DNA of 26,432 nt. It comes from a virus. The stretch is from IMG/VR virus record IMGVR_UViG_3300029267_004853, positions 1 to 26,432 of that record. One strand, written 5' to 3'. Numbering within the stretch: position 1 is the stretch's first letter; every line of letters starts with the position of its first letter. Below the pieces are notes generated by a model. That model saw only the letters and a program-made list of their open reading frames with translations. It was not told the origin of the DNA and did not search any database. Position numbers and translations under genes: made by a program. Positions 15,773 to 23,805 of the stretch are shown here, in pieces.

Positions 15773-16573
15773 CTACAGATGGATGAACTCAGCTTCCGCG
15801 AGCTCCAGACTCCGCCGGAGAAGTGTCACGGAGGGCCCCTGCCCACTCGTGTCTCCACCCGTGTCACCGGACTCGGGCCCCTGCCCAGCCTCCGGGGGAA
15901 GCAAACCGCGGAGCTGATCGATCGATTCACGGATGGCCGCGAGGTCATCCGCTCTAAGCTCCAGCCCGTGCTCGGCTCGGCCGAGCGCCGGGGCGAGTGT
16001 GCGAAGATCCATGCCGACCGCGCCCATCACGGAGCGGAGCTCACGCAGGCCGACATGGGATTCCGTGTAGGCCGGGAAGGTGACGGGACCGAGGTCGTAG
16101 AGCTTGCAGCTCAAGAGCTCGCGCAGGTCGTCACCGTCCTCGAAGAACTTCGTGGTCCACCGCTCCCCACCCGGGTTGACCTCAAAGGAGAAAGAGCACT
16201 GGGTTACGTCCCCGCGGTCGATGGAGACAGCCAGGTCCTTCGCATAGCTGGTATCCGGGAGCGGGTTCCGGAAGTGGAGCCCCTCGGCAAGATCGTCGAT
16301 CGTCAGGGTCTTCGCTGTGTTCCGGCCGAGAATGAGGCTCGCCTCATGGTTGAAGAGGCACCGGATGTCATCGTCAACGATGGTCACCGCGAAGGTCCCG
16401 GGCCGAACGATCTCCTTGAAGCCCCACATCGACTCTGAGTAGGAGTTGTACACCGACGCCAGGCCGTCGAGCTCGGGAGGCGTCGAACCCTCTTGCAGGA
16501 TCCGGATGTTCGCCAGAGGGTAGGTTCTCCGGATGATCCGTCCGTGTTCCGCATCCCCGCCGCGCTTTGCCAT
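15773..16573 (-). CDS. Prohead maturation protease (HK97 gp4-like, peptidase U35)
   Basis: 266 residues from ATG 16573 with AGGAGG upstream. The family signature is clear: 'LDGLASVYNSYSESMWGFKE', 'IVRPGTFAVTI', then 'FNHEASLILGRNTAKTL' with the catalytic His (H76) and 'QCSFSFEV' with the likely catalytic Ser (S127 or S129). The C-terminal 70 residues, helical and Gly/Pro-rich, may target the enzyme into the prohead. Family knowledge: it removes the scaffold domain of the capsid protein and then itself. It is encoded between portal and capsid, the standard arrangement. Confidence 0.94.
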   Translation of the reverse strand: MAKRGGDAEHGRIIRRTYPLANIRILQEGSTPPELDGLASVYNSYSESMWGFKEIVRPGTFAVTIVDDDIRCLFNHEASLILGRNTAKTLTIDDLAEGLHFRNPLPDTSYAKDLAVSIDRGDVTQCSFSFEVNPGGERWTTKFFEDGDDLRELLSCKLYDLGPVTFPAYTESHVGLRELRSVMGAVGMDLRTLAPALGRAEHGLELRADDLAAIRESIDQLRGLLPPEAGQGPESGDTGGDTSGQGPSVTLLRRSLELAEAEFIHL

Positions 16574-16585
16574 CTCGAACCTCCT

Positions 16586-18607
16586 CTACACCTCCGGCCT
16601 GATCTGGCAGTCGCAGCCGGCGTGGAGCGGGGGGTGCCCCACGGGTCGGCGGACCCTGAGCGCCGTGCCGTCTGAGCCTGTGAAGTCACCGGGATCAACG
16701 AACGTCTCCTCGACGCCCACCACGCGGTTGTCGAGGATGTTGCAGAAGGGGCAGTTCTTGCCGATAGTGACCCACCGGAGCTTCACGATCCCCCCCATGA
16801 CGAAGACCTTCTTCGCCACCGCGTTGCTCTGCTGGACCGTCTCGCGGGTCGCGATCTTACCCGGCCGCTTCTCTTCCCACTCGTCGAAGCGCTGCCGGAG
16901 GGCGCCCGTCGGCTCTTCCTGCTTCTCGATCGCCTCGGCGAGGACCTGGCGAATCTGACCTTCAGACGAGAAGGAGTGCCGGTTGGCGTAGCCCTCGATC
17001 AGGCCTTGGACGAACGCCTGGAAGGTGGCCAGGTCCTGGTCGCCTTCTTCAGGATCAACATCGATCTCCTTCGTGGCCGCGGCGCGCACCGCCTCGGCGA
17101 AGGAGCTGATCACCGGGCCCATCTGCTTCCGGATGTACTCCCGGTGCTCCTGGTAGAACTGCTCGAGCCAGACGAGGAAGCTCTGGAGATCACGCTGGCC
17201 GAAGGCCTTCTCGGCCTGGGGTAGGATGTCGTTCCGTTCGCGCTTGACGATCCGGAGCCCCGCATTGGCGAAGACATCTCGGTAGGCTTTCGCCAGCTTC
17301 TGCCGACCGGTCGCAGCCGTGACCCGTGCCTCGAGACGCCGCATCGACCGCCGTATCTGCCTCGAGGAGCTCTCCTCCCCCGGCTCCTCCTCGAGGAGGT
17401 TCATGGCGTTCTGCTTGTTGATCGGCGCCTGGTAGATCTTGCCCTGGCCGCCCGGCTGGGGAGGCATGTTCTCCTTCCGGCGCCACTCGTCGGCGTTGAT
17501 CACCGAGTGCTCGTGGGCGATCGCCAGCGCTTCGAACCGGCTCTTGATGTCGCCCCGGAGGAGCTCGTCGACCAGGAACTCGATGAAGTGGGTCTTCTGC
17601 TCTTCCGGGGTGAAAAGCATGATGTTGACCCGTCTCTCGATCCGACGAAGCAGGATCCGAAGGCAGTAGATGACGAACTCGAGCGACTGGTGCTCGATAT
17701 TGTCGAACGTCGCCCGCTCGAGGTCGCCCAGGAGGTGCATCTGGGACATCCCGCTCCCGCGGGCGGTCTCCTGCAGCTGGTGGCGCCGGACGGCGAGAAG
17801 CTGGGCCTGCTCGGGAGTGACCCCACGGTCCTGCCACTCCATCCCATCCTCGAGCACCGCGGTCTCGTGGGCGTTGTCGAGGCCCCCGTGGGTCTTCTTC
17901 CACATCCGCTTCAGCCGCCGGCGCCCCTTCCGTCCCAGCTTCTTCGGGTGCCTCAGGAATCCACCCTGGAGCGAGCCGTCCTTGAAGATCTTCCCGGCGT
18001 AGTCCTCGGCCGCGATGCCGAGGGCGAGGGGGTTCTGGAGGAGCCAGAGCGGGTCATACGGTGTGAGACCGTTGCCCGACAGATTCGAGATGTAGAGCAC
18101 TTTGCGGAGGGGGATGTAGCGAGGGCCCCCGCGGGGAGGCGTGTATCTGTAGATCAGCTTGCCCTTCTCACCCCGCATCGCCTTCACGCGGTCGGGAGCG
18201 TAGGGCCAGAGACTCGTGACCTGGCCCTTGCCGTTCCGGTCGATCCGGGCGCAGGACTTCCCGCGGTGCATGATGTGGAAGACCGTCGTCTCCCAGAAGA
18301 TGAACGAGTCCATCTCCTCGTTCGGCTGATCATGGACGACGCGATAGGTAGGGTGATCCGGGTCGCGCTCCCGGGCTTCGGGCCCGGTGCGCCGGTAGAC
18401 GACACACGGGAGGGATGCGACAACGCCCGCCACAAGGCGGGCGATCGAGAGGAACGGAGGGTGCTGCAGGGCGCGGAGCGGTGTCACCGCGATGCCCGTC
18501 GTGGAAGCCTTGCTCCCACCGAGGAACGAGTTCAGAGTCTCATCGTCAAGATCGAGCAGACGACGAGCTACGTTGTAGTACCTTCCCAGCCGGCGAACGA
18601 TGCTCAA
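16586..18607 (-). CDS. Portal protein fused to a Mu-F / SPP1 gp7-type head morphogenesis domain
   Basis: 673 residues, starting at TTG 18607, the only usual start codon in the open frame upstream of the conserved region; the nearest GGGAG is 13 bases away, so the start is less certain. Residues 1 to about 400 are an HK97-type portal ('LRALQHPPFLSIARLVAGVV', 'HIMHRGKSCARIDRNGKG', 'GSGMSQMHLLGD'). After a charged linker (403-430), the C-terminal domain ends with 'GKNCPFCNILDNRVVG' (C619, C622) and 'GHPPLHAGCDCQIRPE' (H658, H662, C665, C667), typical of the F/gp7 domain. Family knowledge: the portal is the DNA gate and nucleates the head; gp7-like proteins bind the portal and enter the head. Normally these are separate genes. 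Confidence 0.93.
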   Translation of the reverse strand: MSIVRRLGRYYNVARRLLDLDDETLNSFLGGSKASTTGIAVTPLRALQHPPFLSIARLVAGVVASLPCVVYRRTGPEARERDPDHPTYRVVHDQPNEEMDSFIFWETTVFHIMHRGKSCARIDRNGKGQVTSLWPYAPDRVKAMRGEKGKLIYRYTPPRGGPRYIPLRKVLYISNLSGNGLTPYDPLWLLQNPLALGIAAEDYAGKIFKDGSLQGGFLRHPKKLGRKGRRRLKRMWKKTHGGLDNAHETAVLEDGMEWQDRGVTPEQAQLLAVRRHQLQETARGSGMSQMHLLGDLERATFDNIEHQSLEFVIYCLRILLRRIERRVNIMLFTPEEQKTHFIEFLVDELLRGDIKSRFEALAIAHEHSVINADEWRRKENMPPQPGGQGKIYQAPINKQNAMNLLEEEPGEESSSRQIRRSMRRLEARVTAATGRQKLAKAYRDVFANAGLRIVKRERNDILPQAEKAFGQRDLQSFLVWLEQFYQEHREYIRKQMGPVISSFAEAVRAAATKEIDVDPEEGDQDLATFQAFVQGLIEGYANRHSFSSEGQIRQVLAEAIEKQEEPTGALRQRFDEWEEKRPGKIATRETVQQSNAVAKKVFVMGGIVKLRWVTIGKNCPFCNILDNRVVGVEETFVDPGDFTGSDGTALRVRRPVGHPPLHAGCDCQIRPEV

Positions 18608-18732
18608 CCGTACATCTGAGCTCCCTGGGGACTCAGGGTTGCGGGACTCTCGACTTCTTCAACCGTGGGACTCTTTGGTGGGACTCATGCCCTGAGTAGC
18701 AAAGCACTCGATCGCGTGCAAGAGAAAAACAC
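18608..18732. repeat. Gene-free gap with four GGGACTC repeats
   Basis: Between the large terminase stop and the portal start, GGGACTC occurs at 18628, 18643, 18667 and 18680, all in one orientation. ACTCAGGG (18631-18638) and CCCTGAGT (18690-18697) form an 8-bp inverted repeat around three of the copies. No gene or clear promoter is visible. Function unknown; a regulatory or packaging-related site is possible. Confidence 0.55.
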
Positions 18733-20460
18733 TCAGAGCGTCAGAATTCCTGCTTCTTCGTACGCGCTGTCTTCTCCGAGGTTCAACATCGCGCGCCCGC
18801 ACGCCATGATGCCGGCTGCAATCCCGTCGATCCGCTCGCGCTCATGCTCCTTGCTTGGCCTTGGGTTGCCGTTCGTATCCCACAGCAGCTCGAGGTTGTT
18901 CGCGTTCCAGCGCAGCACCTTGTGGCCACCGTGGGCCAACCGGCCGGCGCGGACGAGTGCTAGGAAGTACTTCGTGGGCTCCCCCATCGTGTAGAAGCCC
19001 TGACGCATCTGAACCATCTCGAAGCCGTCGCCGGCGAGCTGAGTCGAGAGCTGCGTTGCGTTCCAGGGATCGAATCCGATCTCCTGGATGTCGAACTCCT
19101 CGCCGTACTCGTTGATGCGCCGGCGGATGATGTCGTAGTCGATGATGGGCCCGGGCGTGAGCTCGATCAGACCCTCGTCGACCCACCTGCCGTACATCTC
19201 CCGCTCTCGCTTGGGGTACTCCTTCATCGATCCCTCAGGGAGCCAGAACTGTGGGATGAGCGGCCACATGCCGCTCTCGAGGGGCCAGACGAGGTCGAAG
19301 GCAGTGAGATCCCACTTCGAGCTAAGATCGAGGCCCCCGTAGGCGACATAGTTCCGCAGCGGCTTGCGTTTCGGGATTCGGTCGCAGGCATCCCACTGGT
19401 GCATCGGGATAGCCCGCACCTTCTGCTCGGTCCAGATGCCCAAGTCATCCCGCAGGAAGGTATTGAAGAAGCCGGGCATGGCCTCGGCCTTCTTCCGGTC
19501 CGCGCGAATGTCCTCGAGCTTGACCGTGATCCCGAGGTTCGGGTTGCCCTTTGTGTAGAGGGTCTCGTCGCGGTAGTCGTCACCCGGGTCCGGCTCGGCG
19601 ACGAAAGCGAAGAATCGATCATCTTCGACAATACCCCGGAGGACATCCTCGGCGTACTGCCTGAGCTCCCAGCAGATCCCCTCGCGGCCCGCGCCAGGGG
19701 TTGTGATGTCGAACATGAGGGGCTGCGTCCTCGAGCGCATGGAGGTCTCGATCACATCGTGGAGCTTCCGAGTCTTGTGCTTGTGGATCTCGTCCACGAT
19801 CGCGCAGTGGGTGTTGAGACCGTCAGTTGTGTCGGCGTCCGCCCCCAGGGGCTCGAACTTCGACTCGGTGGTGGCCACCGACATGTTGTCCTTCAAGATC
19901 TCGACCCGACTATTGAGATGCGGAGATCGCTTCACCATGAGCTTCGCGGCTCGATGAGAGATCCGGGCTTGGTCCTTCTTCGTCGCGGCGCTGTATACCT
20001 GGGCGGCTGCCTCCCCGTCAGCCAGGAACATGTAGTTGCCAACCACGCCCCCACCCCACACGGTCTTGCCCTGCTTCCGGGCGGTCTGGGTGTAGGAAAG
20101 CCGGAAGCGTCGGAAGCCGCCCTCCCGCATCCACCCAAAGAGGTTCCAGAGCACAAACGCCTGGAACGGACTTGGGCCGAAGGGTTCACCAGCCCCGCGG
20201 CCTTCGTAGTGCCGGAGGAACGGGCAAAAGTCCAGGACGTGCTGGGCAGCATCGGGATCGAAGTAGAGGCCTCGCCTCGATCCGGTTTCCAGATCGCGAA
20301 GGTGTCGTTCGACGGCAAGCCTCACCAACTCGCCGGTGACGATCTTCCCGCAGAGAACACCGTCAACATACTGCTCAACAGGACTCAATCCTCTATCCAC
20401 ACTGCAGAATGGCGGCAAGTGCCCCAGGATCTCAGTCGGACACCCTCCGCTCCCGCCCAC
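18733..20460 (-). CDS. terL: Terminase large subunit (HK97-like, Terminase_1)
   Basis: 575 residues if GTG at 20460 is used. The ATPase carries the P-loop region 'TQTARKQGKT' (124-133), Walker B 'CAIVDEIH' (219-226) and 'DITTPG' (251-256). The nuclease acidic residues are D378 ('GGLDLSS'), D464 ('EIGFDPWN') and D545 ('RIDGIAAG'). Family knowledge: it cuts concatemeric DNA and pumps it through the portal. The start is unclear because conserved sequence begins near residue 26 ('SPVEQYVDGVLCGKIV'). GTG 20460, TTG 20418 and GTG 20400 are candidates, and none has a good ribosome site. With GTG 20460 it overlaps the end of the HEPN gene by 29 bases. Confidence 0.95.
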   Translation of the reverse strand: MGGSGGCPTEILGHLPPFCSVDRGLSPVEQYVDGVLCGKIVTGELVRLAVERHLRDLETGSRRGLYFDPDAAQHVLDFCPFLRHYEGRGAGEPFGPSPFQAFVLWNLFGWMREGGFRRFRLSYTQTARKQGKTVWGGGVVGNYMFLADGEAAAQVYSAATKKDQARISHRAAKLMVKRSPHLNSRVEILKDNMSVATTESKFEPLGADADTTDGLNTHCAIVDEIHKHKTRKLHDVIETSMRSRTQPLMFDITTPGAGREGICWELRQYAEDVLRGIVEDDRFFAFVAEPDPGDDYRDETLYTKGNPNLGITVKLEDIRADRKKAEAMPGFFNTFLRDDLGIWTEQKVRAIPMHQWDACDRIPKRKPLRNYVAYGGLDLSSKWDLTAFDLVWPLESGMWPLIPQFWLPEGSMKEYPKREREMYGRWVDEGLIELTPGPIIDYDIIRRRINEYGEEFDIQEIGFDPWNATQLSTQLAGDGFEMVQMRQGFYTMGEPTKYFLALVRAGRLAHGGHKVLRWNANNLELLWDTNGNPRPSKEHERERIDGIAAGIMACGRAMLNLGEDSAYEEAGILTL

Positions 20461-21940
20461 GAGGCCACCGGGGCAGGAAGCGGTTGCGTAATTCGCGGTT
20501 GTGTCGAACCAGCTCCGTGCGCTCCTTCTCAGTGAACCCCATCTCCCTTAGAAAGCAAAGCTCCATCAACCCTCGCAATGCGCTCGTGAGGTCCACAAGA
20601 TTCTCATCAATCGAGCCCTCACTCGTGGGAAACCTCCCCGTATGGATGAAGGTGTTGCGCCATCGGACAATCTTCTCGGCCGTGGCCTTAGGGTCCTTGA
20701 CAAAGCGGCCGATTTCATTGCTGTTCTCGGCGAATAGCGCGCGAAGCCGATGGCGAAGTGCGAATTCGTTCAACCACATGAAGCTTGCTTCCGCCTTGGA
20801 TCGGAGGCGCATCAGACCCTCCTCAGTGACCTCCTCCCTCCACTCCCGTGGAACACCTTCCGGAATGGAAGAAAGAAGCCCTGGCACGATGGTGCTCTTG
20901 AAGAAGGCGGGGCTCAATAGCACATCGGAGTGTCGGATCTTGTGATAGGCTTCAATTGCCTGCACGAGGGAGAGAAACTGCCATTCAACCGAAGGATGTG
21001 CTCCAATCGCGGCCATGTAGAGCATATACATGGGACGGAGATCGCGCCTCGCGGTCACCCAGTGCCGAAGCAGATCGGGAAGACGCTCAACTACACTCCC
21101 ACGACTGAAGAGGAAGTCGCCTGGATGACGGCTTTGTCCAGACGGATCTGAATCCGGCGAGATGAACAAGACCCGAACCGGCACATGGTAAGCCTCTCCA
21201 TTCGCCTCTCCCTCAGGCCGGGGGCTCTCGATCCAGATGTCCAGCGGGGGGCATGGACACATCGTCGCTATCGACAGAAAGGCTTCAACGCATCGGATCT
21301 CCTCATAGAGATCATTGAACGACCGGGGTGTGTTAGTGTGGAATGATACCAGTGGCAGTTCGCGGAGTGTAATCGCTCCGTCCGCGTCGGGTCCCATGGG
21401 GTAGCTCTCGAGGTGGACTGCGAGGGTGATGGTCGAATCCTCATCGATCTCGATTGTCTCCGGCGGTATTGCCCGATAGGAGAGGTCCAAATCGACACCC
21501 CTGCCAAACTCCACGTTTATGCCCCTCATCCAGATCCAGCTGTACAGGTTCCGGTAGCGGACCGAAGCGGTCTCCAGGATCGCCTCCTCGCAGTCCGCGA
21601 AGTGAGCTCCTACAAAGGCGAGACTGGTGGAGATTCGCCAGGTTCCCACGGGACTCGGCTTTTTCTCATCAGCGGGAAGAACCATGGATCTGCCAAGAGT
21701 GAAGCAGGCGGCGAGCGTGATCTTCTCCATGTCGGTTGTCTCGCCAAAGATGACATTGGAGTCCTTGAAGTGCGCTCCGAAATCCTTAGGTGGATCCGGG
21801 ATAGTCAACTCAAGGATACCGCCTGAGTCCCGAGAGAAGGTGAGTGTTCCCGAATACTTCGTGTCGGGCTCACTTGGGGTCCACCATGCACCGTGCGCTG
21901 TCGTTCTGTCAGACAACGTGATCCAATTCCACCTGTGCAT
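20432..21940 (-). CDS. ApeA-like HEPN-domain protein (putative anti-phage ribonuclease)
   Basis: 502 residues from ATG 21940, chosen because GGAGG lies eight bases upstream. The N-terminal half resembles the ApeA N-terminal beta domain: 'GAWWTPSEP', 'SGTLTFSRDSGGILELTI', 'NVIFGETTDMEKITLAACF'. The C-terminal part is helical and of HEPN type: 'EWQFLSLVQAIEAYHKIRH', then 'IVRWRNTFIH', where R428 to H433 form the R-x4-H ribonuclease motif. Family knowledge: ApeA is a bacterial abortive-infection defence protein, and HEPN domains are metal-independent RNases. It lies between the two terminase genes, overlapping the terL frame at its end. Its base composition appears less GC-rich than its neighbours, which suggests a late insertion. 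A role in excluding other phages is inferred. Confidence 0.82.
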   Translation of the reverse strand: MHRWNWITLSDRTTAHGAWWTPSEPDTKYSGTLTFSRDSGGILELTIPDPPKDFGAHFKDSNVIFGETTDMEKITLAACFTLGRSMVLPADEKKPSPVGTWRISTSLAFVGAHFADCEEAILETASVRYRNLYSWIWMRGINVEFGRGVDLDLSYRAIPPETIEIDEDSTITLAVHLESYPMGPDADGAITLRELPLVSFHTNTPRSFNDLYEEIRCVEAFLSIATMCPCPPLDIWIESPRPEGEANGEAYHVPVRVLFISPDSDPSGQSRHPGDFLFSRGSVVERLPDLLRHWVTARRDLRPMYMLYMAAIGAHPSVEWQFLSLVQAIEAYHKIRHSDVLLSPAFFKSTIVPGLLSSIPEGVPREWREEVTEEGLMRLRSKAEASFMWLNEFALRHRLRALFAENSNEIGRFVKDPKATAEKIVRWRNTFIHTGRFPTSEGSIDENLVDLTSALRGLMELCFLREMGFTEKERTELVRHNRELRNRFLPRWPRGRERRVSD

Positions 21941-22062
21941 CTCGGTCACCTCCAAACACGCTGACCTACCCTATTCTGTCGCCGTTACCCGGTGTGAGGG
22001 TTCGATGTCCCCTGATATGGAAGCTTGATCCGGGTAGCCCTGGCTGAGAAGGAACGACAGCA

Positions 22063-22548
22063 TCAGTCACGTCGTGATGATGACTTCGTCTTCATGAAAG
22101 CCTCGAACTCATCCTCATGACGGCCCTGCGGATACGCAAGCCGAGAACGCGAACTGGGGGTGAATCCGAACTCGGCGCCCCAGGATTGCAGGAGCTTCTG
22201 GCAGGTGTTTATGATCCCAACCTCGGGGCGCTGCTGGACCGCACCGTTCGGCGTGTCGAAGGTGAGGCTGCCGGCCTCTCGCAGCTCTTCCTCGGCCTGG
22301 ACCATCCTTGAATAGGTCTGGCAGTAGCAGGCGAGCGCCACGCGATCGAATGTGGTTGCGAGGCCGAGCCGCCTCAGCTCCTTGATCTGCCGGCGCCACT
22401 CGGCGCGTGCAGCCTCATCCAGCCACTTGGGCGGGATGAGTGAACCTGCCTTGGGCTGGATCACGGAGTCCTTGGGGCTCCGCTTGCCCGGATTCCCCCG
22501 CAAGTCCTTCTGCGGAAACGGAATCGGCTTCCTACCTCGGGCCGCCAT
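22063..22548 (-). CDS. terS: Terminase small subunit (P27 family)
   Basis: 161 residues from ATG 22548. 'GRKPIPFPQKDLRGNPGKR' at the N-terminus is the P27-family opening, and the helical core 'AARAEWRRQIKELRRLGLAT' is followed by the conserved 'EFGFTPSSRSRL' near the C-terminus. Family knowledge: it recognises the packaging site in phage DNA and regulates the large subunit. Here the two subunits are separated by the HEPN gene, which is unusual. Confidence 0.92.
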   Translation of the reverse strand: MAARGRKPIPFPQKDLRGNPGKRSPKDSVIQPKAGSLIPPKWLDEAARAEWRRQIKELRRLGLATTFDRVALACYCQTYSRMVQAEEELREAGSLTFDTPNGAVQQRPEVGIINTCQKLLQSWGAEFGFTPSSRSRLAYPQGRHEDEFEAFMKTKSSSRRD

Positions 22549-22616
22549 CCTCGGCTACCCCCCCCTTGAATTTCGCGGCGACACGCCCATGGCTGCCGCT
22601 TCGGTCACAGCCTTTG

Positions 22617-23132
22617 TCACCTAGAGATTGACACCCCCATACCCCCTCGCCGGCGCCGGCGCCGGCGCAACCGGATCTGATCCTCCCAGGGCCCCCACCG
22701 TTCAATATGCCACGCGGTCCAGCCCTGCCGGTCCCGCGCGGTCTTCTCCTTGTGACATTCGTCGGACAGCGACTGGTAGTTCTCGTCGTTGTCTGTTCCA
22801 CCCATCGACTTCGGCACGATGTGATCGACCGTGACCGCAGCCTCGGGGCGCCGCCCCATCCTCAAGCACTCCTCACACAGCGGATCGCGGTTGAGCTTGC
22901 TCCCCTTCCTCGCTCGCCAGTCGCTGCCATACCCGCGCGCTGCGGTCTTCCCTCTTCTCTCATCCTCTCGGCGCCACCGCCCTCGTGTGTGCTGCGGGCA
23001 GTAGGGATCCTGTCCCATCTCCACCAGGGCCGGACACCCCGGATGTCGGCACGGTTTCTTCGGCAGCCTCTTCTGCAGCGTCCTTCCTCCAGTCCATCTA
23101 CCCTGAGAGGCATCGAACTCGTGCCTTGGCAT
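22617..23132 (-). CDS. HNH endonuclease of the packaging module
   Basis: 171 residues from ATG 23132, with GGAAG four bases upstream; its start overlaps the end of the preceding gene by 35 bases. A first Cys/His cluster (C28, C33, C45, H48) precedes the HNH core: 'CEEC' (C86, C89), 'VDHIVPKSMGG' with D103/H104, N118, and 'ECHKEKTARD' with C126/H127. Family knowledge: HNH proteins beside terminase genes, such as HK97 gp74, assist terminase in cutting cos DNA, which hints at cos-type packaging here. The C-terminus is an arginine run (156-162) encoded by a GCCGGC-type microsatellite near 22650-22675. Confidence 0.92.
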   Translation of the reverse strand: MPRHEFDASQGRWTGGRTLQKRLPKKPCRHPGCPALVEMGQDPYCPQHTRGRWRREDERRGKTAARGYGSDWRARKGSKLNRDPLCEECLRMGRRPEAAVTVDHIVPKSMGGTDNDENYQSLSDECHKEKTARDRQGWTAWHIERWGPWEDQIRLRRRRRRRGGMGVSISR

Positions 23133-23673
23133 ATGCTTCCATCAGTGCTGACCATCGACCCTCCAGGGCGCCCAACACGTTATCGCATCCGCGGCGTGCC
23201 TCCTTACGTCCGATTTTGCCGTCGCAGAACGTCGACAAGACTGCCAGCAGGGAAGTGTATGCACTGCACGGCTGCCCTTGCGCGATCTGCTGGGCAAGCC
23301 AGGAGGTGTCCACACTCACATTGAAGTATCTCCACGTACACTCCAGGAACTGATGAGCCTCGCTGGGCCACGACCCTCCCATGCTCCTCGAATGAGCCTG
23401 AAGCACTCGCGCCAAAGCCGTGACCTTCTTGCGCAGAGGGTCGAGCTCGGTCTTCACTCTGTACGCTCTTGAATAGACCTCGTTGTTGGGCAGATCAGGG
23501 TCAACGAGCATGTCCCTGATACTCATAATCCCCTGTCTGTAGTCACCATCGATTGCCGTGAGATCACTGAAGATCGGATCGATGTAGTCCTCGAAGATGC
23601 GTCTCTTCCTCTCCCGGTTCAGCTCAAACAACGCCACTAGCTTCGTTAGCACAGCGAGGAGGACGTCAATCAT
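23098..23673 (-). CDS. Helical protein of unknown function
   Basis: 191 residues from ATG 23673 with a GGAGATAGGG purine stretch upstream. I do not recognise the family. The N-terminus has a short hydrophobic helix ('MIDVLLAVLTKLVALFELN'), then a long helical part ('DYIDPIFSDLTAIDGDYRQG') of a type I have seen in unnamed bacterial proteins. No catalytic motif stands out. It ends inside the start of the HNH gene, so the two may be co-translated. Less GC-rich than the structural genes. It could be an accessory (host-interaction) gene. Confidence 0.7.
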   Translation of the reverse strand: MIDVLLAVLTKLVALFELNRERKRRIFEDYIDPIFSDLTAIDGDYRQGIMSIRDMLVDPDLPNNEVYSRAYRVKTELDPLRKKVTALARVLQAHSRSMGGSWPSEAHQFLECTWRYFNVSVDTSWLAQQIAQGQPCSAYTSLLAVLSTFCDGKIGRKEARRGCDNVLGALEGRWSALMEAYAKARVRCLSG

Positions 23674-23805
23674 CTTTCCCTATCTCCGTCAACCTATGGG
23701 GTGCCCTAGAAAGGCCCCCAACTTACTACCCTGTGCGCGAAGCTGCCCGCGCGGTCTAGGGTCTCCGGCCTCCTAGAAAACACACCCCCCCTACCCCCAT
23801 CGCTC
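23674..23805. other. Gene-free gap with nested inverted repeats
   Basis: CCCTAGA (23704-23710) and TCTAGGG (23755-23761) flank an inner stem GCGCG (23735-23739)/CGCGC (23748-23752). On the minus strand, TTGACG lies shortly before the next gene, too close to serve as its -35 box. I see no convincing promoter or terminator. Confidence 0.35.

Noticed and set aside
14383-20535. Plus-strand frames of 467, 370 and 378 codons opposite the capsid, portal and large terminase genes
   Set aside because: They mirror well-supported minus-strand genes in GC-rich DNA, where antisense frames stay open by chance.
22549-22616. cos site near the small terminase and HNH genes
   Set aside because: The HNH gene suggests cos packaging, but no known cos pattern or paired binding repeats could be seen here.
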